Assembly: GCA_021202205.1 (NCBI GenBank)
Contig: JAJQDJ010000287.1
Span: 1-18,403 of the forward strand
DNA: 18,403 nt
Source: Erysipelotrichaceae bacterium
GTDB taxonomy: Bacteria > Bacillota_I > Bacilli_A > Erysipelotrichales > Coprobacillaceae
Reading direction: 5' to 3'
Below the pieces are notes generated by a model. The model worked only from the letters and a program-made list of their open reading frames with translations, had not been told where the DNA came from and made no database searches. Position numbers and translations under genes: made by a program. Shown one piece after another: positions 1-6,084 of this stretch. The first letter of the stretch is position 1. The number at the start of each line of letters is the position of its first letter.

Positions 1-7
1 ATAAAAA

Positions 8-250
8 TTAAATTTTTTTCATCTTAATTCCACTTTCTGCTTGCAATTCGGGTATCATTAAATGAAATACAAATAAAAAACCACTAAACATATCTACATA
101 TAATAAAATAAATGAGATATTATAGAATAACACATAAAGCAACAATGTTTTCATCTTGACGACCTGATTCAATAAAAAACATAAAATTTCCAAAGTCCAG
201 AAAAGCATCAGACCATTTATCAAATATGTCCATTCAATATAAACATCCAT
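8..250 (-). CDS. SpoIIGA-like membrane protein, N-terminal piece (80 aa, stops early)
   Basis: The frame begins MDVYIEWTYLINGLMLFW and is almost entirely hydrophobic, with two or three membrane segments (about residues 8-30, 36-53 and 56-70). This pattern (Y, acidic residue, then a YL-N motif before a Leu-rich helix) resembles the N-terminal membrane domain of SpoIIGA, the protease that activates pro-sigma-E in the mother cell. I chose the ATG at 250 because a GGGTGATG Shine-Dalgarno lies just upstream of it; a TTG 15 bases further out would overlap that site. SpoIIGA proteins are usually near 280-300 aa, whereas this one stops after MKKI at 8-10. Reading through the TAA gives Phe-Leu, as expected for the next membrane helix, and an A7 run (13-19 on the plus strand) sits just before the stop. 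A nonsense change or a homopolymer frameshift is therefore likely, but the window ends there. The alternative is an unrelated small membrane protein. Confidence 0.5.
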   Translation of the reverse strand: MDVYIEWTYLINGLMLFWTLEILCFLLNQVVKMKTLLLYVLFYNISFILLYVDMFSGFLFVFHLMIPELQAESGIKMKKI

Positions 251-269
251 TTTCTCATCACCCAAATCT

Positions 270-302
270 ATTATAAATTCATGAAATTAAAAACATTGTC
301 AA
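270..302 (-). promoter_or_regulatory. Promoter of the SpoIIGA-like gene with a 21-base spacer
   Basis: On the minus strand a perfect TTGACA (297-302) and a perfect TATAAT (270-275) are separated by 21 bases instead of about 17. The B. subtilis spoIIG promoter is known for the same kind of over-long spacer (22 bp) and needs Spo0A~P bound over its -35. Here the plus-strand complement of the -35 reads TGTCAAA (297-303), one step from the 0A-box core TGTCGAA. The leader to the ATG at 250 would be only about 13 nt. Spo0A control is inferred. Confidence 0.5.
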
Positions 303-326
303 AGAAAAATTGATTCACAACAATGT
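293..326. promoter_or_regulatory. Inverted repeat ACATTGT-N20-ACAATGT between divergent genes
   Basis: ACATTGT (293-299) and its exact inverse ACAATGT (320-326) flank the -35 box of the regulator gene, and the left arm overlaps the -35 of the SpoIIGA-like gene. RpiR-family regulators often bind such dyads in their own promoter region, so this is a candidate operator. A 7-base arm can arise by chance in AT-rich DNA. Confidence 0.3.
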
Positions 327-338
327 CTTTGGTAAAAT
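310..338 (+). promoter_or_regulatory. Promoter of the RpiR-type regulator gene
   Basis: TTGATT (310-315), a 17-base spacer and TAAAAT (333-338) form a good vegetative-type promoter. The expected transcript start near 345 leaves a leader of about 15 nt containing GAGG before the ATG at 360. Its -35 lies only 7 bases from the -35 of the opposing SpoIIGA-like promoter, so the two promoters probably compete or share a regulator. Confidence 0.55.
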
Positions 339-359
339 ATTCGTAGCGAGGTATAGACT

Positions 360-1235
360 ATGAGTATTATGACACAATTAAAATTTGAATTAAATTTTAC
401 CCAATCTGAAAAAGAAATTGCTCATTATATATTAGATCATGGTGAAAATATTTTAAATATGAGTGTAAAAGAATTAGCAAAAGCAACCTATAGTTCTCCT
501 GCCACAATTGTTAGATTATGCAAAAAGATTGGTTTGAGTGGATATAGTGATTTCAAAATTAAATATTCTGCAGAACTGCAATATGATTTACATCACAGTA
601 ATCGCATTGATGTCAATTTTCCTTTTAATAAAGATGATTCATATAAAATGATATGCCATAAATTAGAAACAATGTCACAGGAAGTTATAGCCAATACTCT
701 CCAATTAATTGATTTTCATGATTTAAAAAAGATAGTTGATTTAGTTTATGAGTATCCTTCTATTGATATTTATGGTTATGGAAATTCCTTGCTGGCAGCT
801 ATGAGTTTTCAGCATAAAATGATGCGTATTAAAAAGGAAGTTAATATGCGCATACTTGAAGGTGAACAAGGTTTCTTGTCATATAATTCTAACAAGGACC
901 ATTTAGCCATGATTATATCTTATTCGGGAGAAACGAAACAACTTATACAAATAGCCCAAACTCTTAAAGAAAAACAAACACCTATTATTGTATTAACTTC
1001 TATTGGCGATAATCGTTTATCCCATTATGCCACATATTTATTAAATATTAATTCTCGTGAAAAAATATTTACAAAAATAGCCCCATTTTCATCACAAATA
1101 TCTATGGAATATTTATTAAACATAATATTTTCATGTGTTTTCCAAAAAGATTACGATTCAAATATAGCAAATAAGATTAGCTATGATAAACGTTATGATG
1201 TCAGACACCCTAATAGTCCAGTTAATGATGAATAA
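360..1235 (+). CDS. MurR/RpiR family transcriptional regulator
   Basis: This is a 291-residue protein with the standard two-part RpiR layout. Residues 1-75 form an N-terminal helix-turn-helix domain (VKELAKATYSSPATIVRLCKK is the recognition part, about 36-56). A sugar-phosphate-binding SIS domain follows at about 115-260, with the signatures YGYGNS and IISYSGETKQ. Such proteins sense phosphosugars (for example MurNAc-6-P, glucosamine or pentose phosphates) and switch catabolic genes. No sugar transport or catabolic gene is in the window, so the ligand and targets cannot be named. The ATG at 360 is preceded by GAGG at an 8-base spacing; a second ATG lies three codons in. The gene diverges from the SpoIIGA-like gene and its promoter contains a dyad that may mediate autoregulation. 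Length is normal for the family. Confidence 0.85.
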   Translation: MSIMTQLKFELNFTQSEKEIAHYILDHGENILNMSVKELAKATYSSPATIVRLCKKIGLSGYSDFKIKYSAELQYDLHHSNRIDVNFPFNKDDSYKMICHKLETMSQEVIANTLQLIDFHDLKKIVDLVYEYPSIDIYGYGNSLLAAMSFQHKMMRIKKEVNMRILEGEQGFLSYNSNKDHLAMIISYSGETKQLIQIAQTLKEKQTPIIVLTSIGDNRLSHYATYLLNINSREKIFTKIAPFSSQISMEYLLNIIFSCVFQKDYDSNIANKISYDKRYDVRHPNSPVNDE

Positions 1236-1242
1236 TTATAAA

Positions 1243-1264
1243 AAAAGCGTATTTTAAAATACGC
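1243..1264 (-). terminator. Rho-independent terminator of clpB
   Basis: A perfect palindrome, AAGCGTATTTT followed by AAAATACGCTT, starts directly after the clpB stop codon (1265-1267). On the minus strand it runs into a stretch of seven T, a typical terminator. On the plus strand the following bases are only ATTTATTG, so it would be a weaker stop for the regulator gene, whose coding region ends 7 bases before it. Confidence 0.85.
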
Positions 1265-2950
1265 TTATTTATTGAATATAAATTGTCCATTATCATAATC
1301 AACAATCACATGATCATCTTTTTTAATATTACCTTGAATCATTGCACGTGCAAGACTTGTTTCAATATGACTTTGAATATAACGTTTGATTGGTCTTGCA
1401 CCAAAAGTAGGATCAAAAGCTTCAGCAGCAATTTGTGCTTTAGCATTTTGCGTCAACTCCAAAGTTATCTTTTGTCGATCAAGGCGATTAGTCAATTGTT
1501 TTGTGAACTTATCAATAATTTGATAAACAACATCATTATCTAATGAATTAAACATGATAATTTCATCGATACGATTAAGAAACTCAGGTTTAAATTGAGC
1601 TATTAATTCAGCTTCTACTGATTTTCTTGTTTCTGGGGTATTACCTTGTAATAAGTATTGAGAACCAATATTAGATGTCATGATAATAATTGTATTTTTA
1701 AAGCTGACAACATTACCTTTGGAATCTGTAATACGACCATCATCCAATACTTGAAGTAATATATTAAAGACTTCAGGATGAGCTTTTTCAATTTCGTCCA
1801 ATAAAACAATACTATAAGGTGCACGTCTCACAGCTTCGCTTAATTGTCCACCTTCTTCATAGCCAACATATCCTGGAGGAGCTCCTAATAATCTAGAAAC
1901 TGAGAATTTCTCCATATATTCACTCATATCTATTCTGACAATATTCTTTTCACTATCGAATAATTGTTCAGCTAAGCTTTTTGCCACTTCTGTTTTACCA
2001 ACACCTGTTGGACCTAAGAATAGAAATGATCCAATTGGTCTATTCTCATCATTAATACCTGCTCTTGATCTTAAAATAGCATCACTTACTTTATCAATAG
2101 CTTCATCTTGTCCCATTACCCTTTGTTTCAAGATGTTATCAAGATTCAATAATTTATCTTTTTCGGATTCCATTAGTTTATTCATTGGTATACCCGTCCA
2201 TCTAGCAATAACTTCACTTACAGTATTAACTGTGACCTTTTCCTGTAACAAAGCATCTTCTTTTTCTTTAGCCTGAAATTCCTGTATTTCCTTATTAATA
2301 CGTGGCAAAGTTTCATATTTGATTTTAGAAGCTTGTTCTAAATTGCCTTCACTTTCATAATTATCTTTAAGCGTTTCATAATGAACTTTTTGATCCTTGA
2401 GTTCTTTTAAACGATCCAAGCCCTTCTTTTCTTCTTTCCATTTATCAGTTAACCCTGTCATTTGTTCATCTAAAGAAGCAATACGACTCTTGATTTCATC
2501 CAAACGTTTTTCATTATCTTCATTTTGATCTTCTTTTTTAATCGAAATACGCTCCATTTCCAAACGATTCTTTTCCCTTGTGATAACATCTAACTCTTCA
2601 GGTAATGAATCTATCTCCATACGTACAGATGCACATGCTTCATCAATCAAATCAATAGCTTTATCTGGCAAAAAGCGATCTGTAATATATCTTTCACTCA
2701 TACTAACAGCCCCAACGATGGCACTATCAGTTATTTGAACACCATGATGTGATTCAAAACTATCTTTTAAGCCACGAAGAATAGCAATACTGTCATCTTT
2801 ATCTGGTTCAGCTACTTGAACTTTTTGAAAACGTCTTTCTAATGCTGCATCTTTTTCAATATATTGACGATATTCATCCAAGGTTGTAGCACCAATACAA
2901 TGAAGCTCCCCACGAGCCAACATTGGTTTTAATAAATTAGCAGCATCCAT
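1265..2950 (-). CDS. clpB: ClpB C-terminal fragment (561 aa from internal ATG)
   Basis: This is the open part downstream of the nonsense codon, starting at MDAANLLKP. It holds the sensor and arginine-finger end of the first ATPase domain (IGATTLDEYR, DAALERRFQ), the coiled-coil middle domain, the complete second ATPase domain (GPTGVGKTE, then VLLDEIEKAHPEV) and the C-terminal domain (FGARPIKRYIQ). Only a weak ribosome site precedes the ATG at 2950. Restart there would lack Walker A and B of the first ATPase domain, so a functional independent product is unlikely. Confidence 0.5.
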   Translation of the reverse strand: MDAANLLKPMLARGELHCIGATTLDEYRQYIEKDAALERRFQKVQVAEPDKDDSIAILRGLKDSFESHHGVQITDSAIVGAVSMSERYITDRFLPDKAIDLIDEACASVRMEIDSLPEELDVITREKNRLEMERISIKKEDQNEDNEKRLDEIKSRIASLDEQMTGLTDKWKEEKKGLDRLKELKDQKVHYETLKDNYESEGNLEQASKIKYETLPRINKEIQEFQAKEKEDALLQEKVTVNTVSEVIARWTGIPMNKLMESEKDKLLNLDNILKQRVMGQDEAIDKVSDAILRSRAGINDENRPIGSFLFLGPTGVGKTEVAKSLAEQLFDSEKNIVRIDMSEYMEKFSVSRLLGAPPGYVGYEEGGQLSEAVRRAPYSIVLLDEIEKAHPEVFNILLQVLDDGRITDSKGNVVSFKNTIIIMTSNIGSQYLLQGNTPETRKSVEAELIAQFKPEFLNRIDEIIMFNSLDNDVVYQIIDKFTKQLTNRLDRQKITLELTQNAKAQIAAEAFDPTFGARPIKRYIQSHIETSLARAMIQGNIKKDDHVIVDYDNGQFIFNK

Positions 2951-3016
2951 GGCACCATCTGTTTTACCTGCACCAACTAATTGGTGAATTTCATCAATGA
3001 ATAAGATAATATTACC

Positions 3017-3832
3017 TTAAGACTTTTTAATTTCATTTAATACAGATTTCAATCTTTCTTCAAATTCACCACGATATTTTGCACCAGCAACCAAAGAACC
3101 TAAATCCAATTCATATAATGTCTTATTTTGCAAGCTTGTAGGTACATCGTTTCTAAATATTCGCCATGCCAAACCTTCTACAATAGCTGTTTTACCAACA
3201 CCAGGTTTACCAATCAAAATAGGATTATTCTTAGTCTTTCTTGATAATATTTGAATAACACGTCTAATTTCATCATCTCTACCAATCACAGGATCTAATT
3301 TTCCATCTTTGACATCTTGAATTAAATCTCTACCATATTTATCCAATACTTCATATTGATTTTCAGGATTAGGATTATCAACCATATTGCCACCTCGCAT
3401 TTCTTTAATAATCTTTTCGATTTCTTTTTCATTTAAGTGATATTTTAAGATGATATCTTGAAGTAGACTACTTTGAGTCTTAAACATTGCCATGATAAAA
3501 TGTTCTACACTAAGATATTCATCTTTATAATCACTCATGACACTCTGTGCCTTCATCAATAATTGATTCAAATCATAAGAGAATCTCATTTGACTTTCAT
3601 CTACATTACTTACTGTAGGTTTATAGCTTCTCTTATTCTCCAAATATTGACGCAATTCATTTATATCAACATGGGCTTTTACAAACACACGATACATAAT
3701 ACCACTAGTATCTTCCAATAAAGAAAGTAACATATCTTCAATATCAACAACCTGACGATGAGCATTCATAGCACTTTGTAAAGCTTTTTGAAGCCCTTCT
3801 TGCATCGCCAATGTCCATTTATCTATATTCAT
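3017..3832 (-). CDS. clpB: ClpB N-terminal fragment (271 aa)
   Basis: This is what would be made if the TAA at 3017-3019 is real. It comprises the Clp N-domain and the start of the first ATPase domain, including Walker [14 protein letters not shown] and the pore-loop region [10 protein letters not shown] (253-262). It ends before Walker B, so it could bind nucleotide poorly at best and could not form an active disaggregase. The upstream frame extends nine codons further to 3859, but those codons overlap the CIRCE element and the ribosome site, so they are not the start. Confidence 0.6.
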   Translation of the reverse strand: MNIDKWTLAMQEGLQKALQSAMNAHRQVVDIEDMLLSLLEDTSGIMYRVFVKAHVDINELRQYLENKRSYKPTVSNVDESQMRFSYDLNQLLMKAQSVMSDYKDEYLSVEHFIMAMFKTQSSLLQDIILKYHLNEKEIEKIIKEMRGGNMVDNPNPENQYEVLDKYGRDLIQDVKDGKLDPVIGRDDEIRRVIQILSRKTKNNPILIGKPGVGKTAIVEGLAWRIFRNDVPTSLQNKTLYELDLGSLVAGAKYRGEFEERLKSVLNEIKKS

Positions 3833-3846
3833 GTTCGTCACTCCTT

Positions 3847-3873
3847 TTAGCACTCTCATATCTTAAGTGCTAA
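3847..3873 (-). promoter_or_regulatory. CIRCE operator, clpB-proximal
   Basis: TTAGCACTC, nine bases, then AAGTGCTAA matches the HrcA operator TTAGCACTC-N9-GAGTGCTAA with one mismatch. It lies between the clpB -10 box and the ribosome site, where a bound HrcA repressor would block transcription. This indicates heat-shock control by HrcA. Confidence 0.9.
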
Positions 3874-3877
3874 GTAT

Positions 3878-3905
3878 AGTATATCACTATTTTTAGCAAT
3901 TTCAA
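3878..3905 (-). promoter_or_regulatory. clpB promoter
   Basis: On the minus strand TTGAAA (3900-3905), a 16-base spacer and TATACT (3878-3883) form a vegetative-type promoter. The -35 overlaps the upstream CIRCE element, and the transcript start falls in or near the downstream CIRCE, so HrcA bound at either site should repress it. Confidence 0.75.
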
Positions 3906-3919
3906 CACTAGAGTGCTAA
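3893..3919 (-). promoter_or_regulatory. CIRCE operator, clpB-distal
   Basis: TTAGCAATT, nine bases, then GAGTGCTAA is a second HrcA site with one perfect arm and two mismatches in the other. Its spacer and left arm cover the clpB -35 region. Together with the proximal site it brackets the promoter. Confidence 0.85.
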
Positions 3920-3968
3920 AAATGTGATTTCTTTTCTAGTATTAACAATCATGACTTTTTTAAACAAA

Positions 3969-3990
3969 AAGTGATATTTTCATATCACTT
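3969..3990 (-). terminator. Terminator of the priA-thiN operon
   Basis: On the minus strand AAGTGATAT, a GAAA tetraloop and ATATCACTT form a 9-bp hairpin followed by TTTGTTT. The left arm contains the TGA stop of thiN (3985-3987), so coding and termination signals overlap. It separates the operon from clpB, which has its own promoter downstream. Confidence 0.85.
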
Positions 3991-4578
3991 CATAGCCTGT
4001 ATCATAAGAATGGTTTCACTATTTTCTATTATAACATGATCATCATTCATTTGATTGGATACACACAGTGGATTACTACGCTTCAACAAATAATGATCTA
4101 AATTATAATGTGCATTTTGTATAGTAAGAATAGTTTTGTCAAATGCAAATATTGAAAAATAGTGATAGCCATCTTTATGAATAGTGTGTTTACCTTTTTG
4201 TAAAATATAAATTTTGTTGTATTCATCATAAATAGTTATTTTTATGTTTTGATAGTGTTCTAATAAAGATATAACTGCCATAAAATGATCCATGCGTTTT
4301 TTTGTTACTCCATAAAGATCAATTACATCATAGTTATTTTCTATTGCATATTGAATAGCCAAAGCTATATCAGTTTCATCCTTAATAGGTGAATAACGTT
4401 CTATTTGAAATTTTTCAAGAATTGAATCATCTTCAATAGAGTCCATATCACCTATAACAATCACTGGTGCCAATCCTTGATTGAGCAAATGAAATGTTCC
4501 CTGCTCTACAGCAATGTAATCTATGTTTTTATCTTTAACTTCACCAACATCAATACTTCCATAAATACCTATTTTCAT
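3985..4578 (-). CDS. thiN: Thiamine pyrophosphokinase
   Basis: The 197-residue protein matches ThiN/TPK, which transfers pyrophosphate from ATP to thiamine to give thiamine diphosphate. Visible catalytic signatures are GDMDS (43-47) and DETD (67-70) in the ATP/Mg site, and RMDH (95-98), the end of the usual GGRxDH thiamine-site motif. Two positions are atypical: the early DGG-type motif reads EQG (about 25-27), and GGR reads KKR. The DxDS and DxTD acids are kept, so activity is still likely. The start codon overlaps the rpe stop as ATGA, with translational coupling expected. It is the last gene of the operon, the same place as in B. subtilis. The gene is complete and of usual length (about 200-215 aa). 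Confidence 0.85.
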   Translation of the reverse strand: MKIGIYGSIDVGEVKDKNIDYIAVEQGTFHLLNQGLAPVIVIGDMDSIEDDSILEKFQIERYSPIKDETDIALAIQYAIENNYDVIDLYGVTKKRMDHFMAVISLLEHYQNIKITIYDEYNKIYILQKGKHTIHKDGYHYFSIFAFDKTILTIQNAHYNLDHYLLKRSNPLCVSNQMNDDHVIIENSETILMIQAMK

Positions 4579-5216
4579 CTTAAAGCCTCAATATATTTTT
4601 TTCGATCTTTCTCCTTGAAAATATAGCTTCCTGCTACTAATACATCAACGCCAGCATCTCTACACATTTTTGCAGTGACAGCATTAATACCTCCATCAAC
4701 TTCAATAAGATATGTTCTAGCACCTCTTAAATCACAAAGCTTTTGAATCTTATCAATCGCAGACGGAATGAATGATTGACCACCAAATCCTGGTTCCACA
4801 CTCATAACTAAAACCAAATCAACATCATCCAAAAATGGCAATAAAACTTCCACAGGAGTTTGAGGTTTTATACTGATACCAGCGTCAACATGATGATCAT
4901 GTAAATATTGTATAAGTTCATGAATATCCTTTTCATGATTCATCGCCTCATAGTGAAATGTAACAAGATCCGCACCCGCATCTATAAAATTCTGAGCATA
5001 TTTTAAAGGATCACTGATCATAAGATGCACATCTAAATAATTATCACATATCTTATTTAAATCATTTAATATACTATAACCAAAAGATACATTAGGCACA
5101 AAATGTCCATCCATCACATCATAATGAATGTATTCACAATAATCTTTAATAGAGTTGATATCTTTTTGAAGATTCGCAAAATTTGCGGATAATACTGAAG
5201 GTGCTATTTTAACCAT
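4575..5216 (-). CDS. rpe: Ribulose-phosphate 3-epimerase
   Basis: A 213-residue TIM-barrel enzyme of the pentose phosphate pathway that interconverts ribulose-5-P and xylulose-5-P. Metal and catalytic residues are all visible: H31 and D33 in HYDVMDGHFVPN, H64 in VHLMI, and D174 in VDGGI. The phosphate-binding loop is FGGQSFIP (about 144-151). The ATG at 5216 has AGGAG upstream, lying inside the end of rsgA, with which it overlaps by 8 bases. Its own stop overlaps the thiN start by 4 bases. Length is normal for the family and nothing is unusual. Confidence 0.96.
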   Translation of the reverse strand: MVKIAPSVLSANFANLQKDINSIKDYCEYIHYDVMDGHFVPNVSFGYSILNDLNKICDNYLDVHLMISDPLKYAQNFIDAGADLVTFHYEAMNHEKDIHELIQYLHDHHVDAGISIKPQTPVEVLLPFLDDVDLVLVMSVEPGFGGQSFIPSAIDKIQKLCDLRGARTYLIEVDGGINAVTAKMCRDAGVDVLVAGSYIFKEKDRKKYIEALR

Positions 5217-6084
5217 ATTTTTTCTCCTTTATTTTTTTTGTTTCCGCGAGGAATGTAAGATAATGCTGATATCTTTCTTTTGAAATTTTACCTTCATCCA
5301 CTGCCTGTTTCACAGCACAATAAGGTTCACTATCATGAAGACATTCCCTAAATTTACAACTATATGATAATGCTTTAAAATCATGATAGCTATGAGCGAG
5401 TTCTACAGGTTCCATTAAAATATCAAGTGAAGAAAAACCAGGGGTATCAGCCACATAACCACCATACATTTTTAATAATTCAACATGTCTAGTTGTATGT
5501 TTTCCTCTACCTAAAGCTTTGGATATTTCATTGGTTTCTATATTCAAATGTATATCTAAAACATTAAGTAAACTTGATTTACCTACACCACTTTGACCAG
5601 TAAAAACAGTTACTTTGTCTTTAAAAAGTGGTTTAATATTGGCAATACCCTGATTTGTTGGAGAACTTACATAAAAGATACGATATCCAGCAATAGAATA
5701 AGGTTTCATTATATCATAAATATCTTCATTATCTAGTAAATCAATTTTTGTAATACAAATAATCGGTTCAATATTAAGGTGTTCTATAATAGCTAAAAAA
5801 CGATCCAATAATAAAGTATTCATATCAGGTTCCTTAGCCGAAAAGACAAGTAATGCTTGATCAATATTACATATAGGTGGTCTCACTAAGGTATTTTTTC
5901 GTGGATATATTTTTCTAATATAACCTTCATTGGTATTTTCTATTGTAAAATCACAAAGATCACCTACTAATGGTTTTTGATCGTTTTTTCTAAATTTTCC
6001 ACTTGCTTTACATTGATATATATTTTGATTGCTTTCTACATAGTAGAATCCAGCAAGTGCTTTAATAATGAGTCCACTTAACAT
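5209..6084 (-). CDS. rsgA: Ribosome small subunit-dependent GTPase RsgA
   Basis: The 291-residue protein is a circularly permuted GTPase that checks late 30S subunit assembly. An OB fold (about 1-70) comes first. The G-motifs follow in permuted order: TKID (112-115, G4), GQSGVGKS (163-170, P-loop) and DTPGFSS (213-219, G3). The C-terminal zinc knuckle is C243, C248, H250 and C256 (C-x4-C-x-H-x5-C). The ATG at 6084 shares its A with the TAA of prkC (TAATG), so translation is probably coupled. The prkC-rsgA adjacency is conserved in Firmicutes, where RsgA (CpgA) is a known PrkC substrate in B. subtilis; whether that holds here is inference. Confidence 0.96.
   Translation of the reverse strand: MLSGLIIKALAGFYYVESNQNIYQCKASGKFRKNDQKPLVGDLCDFTIENTNEGYIRKIYPRKNTLVRPPICNIDQALLVFSAKEPDMNTLLLDRFLAIIEHLNIEPIICITKIDLLDNEDIYDIMKPYSIAGYRIFYVSSPTNQGIANIKPLFKDKVTVFTGQSGVGKSSLLNVLDIHLNIETNEISKALGRGKHTTRHVELLKMYGGYVADTPGFSSLDILMEPVELAHSYHDFKALSYSCKFRECLHDSEPYCAVKQAVDEGKISKERYQHYLTFLAETKKIKEKKYG

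Larger units (their letters stand above)
1265..3832 (-). pseudogene. clpB: clpB, disaggregase chaperone, interrupted by one in-frame TAA
   Basis: Read through its single stop, this frame encodes an 855-residue ClpB, the normal length for the hexameric AAA+ chaperone that rescues aggregated proteins with DnaK. All parts are present in order: Clp N-domain (about 1-145), first ATPase domain with Walker A GKPGVGKT (208-215) and Walker B ILFIDE (about 277-282), coiled-coil middle domain (about 400-520), second ATPase domain with GPTGVGKT (about 605), and the C-terminal domain. Codon 272, in KKS-stop-GNIILFIDEIH, is TAA (3017-3019). Family members usually have Glu there, so one GAA-to-TAA change explains it. 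The frame is unbroken on both sides (22 codons separate the TAA from the ATG at 2950). I chose the ATG at 3832 because AAAGGAGTGA precedes it. Both CIRCE operators and the terminator are intact, so the lesion is recent, is a sequencing error, or is read through. Confidence 0.85.

Noticed and set aside
3014..3022. Stop-codon reassignment (TAA read as Glu)
   Set aside because: Other genes here, such as rsgA, prkC and rqcH, end at TAA in sensible places, and clpB itself ends at TAA directly before its terminator, so TAA is a normal stop.
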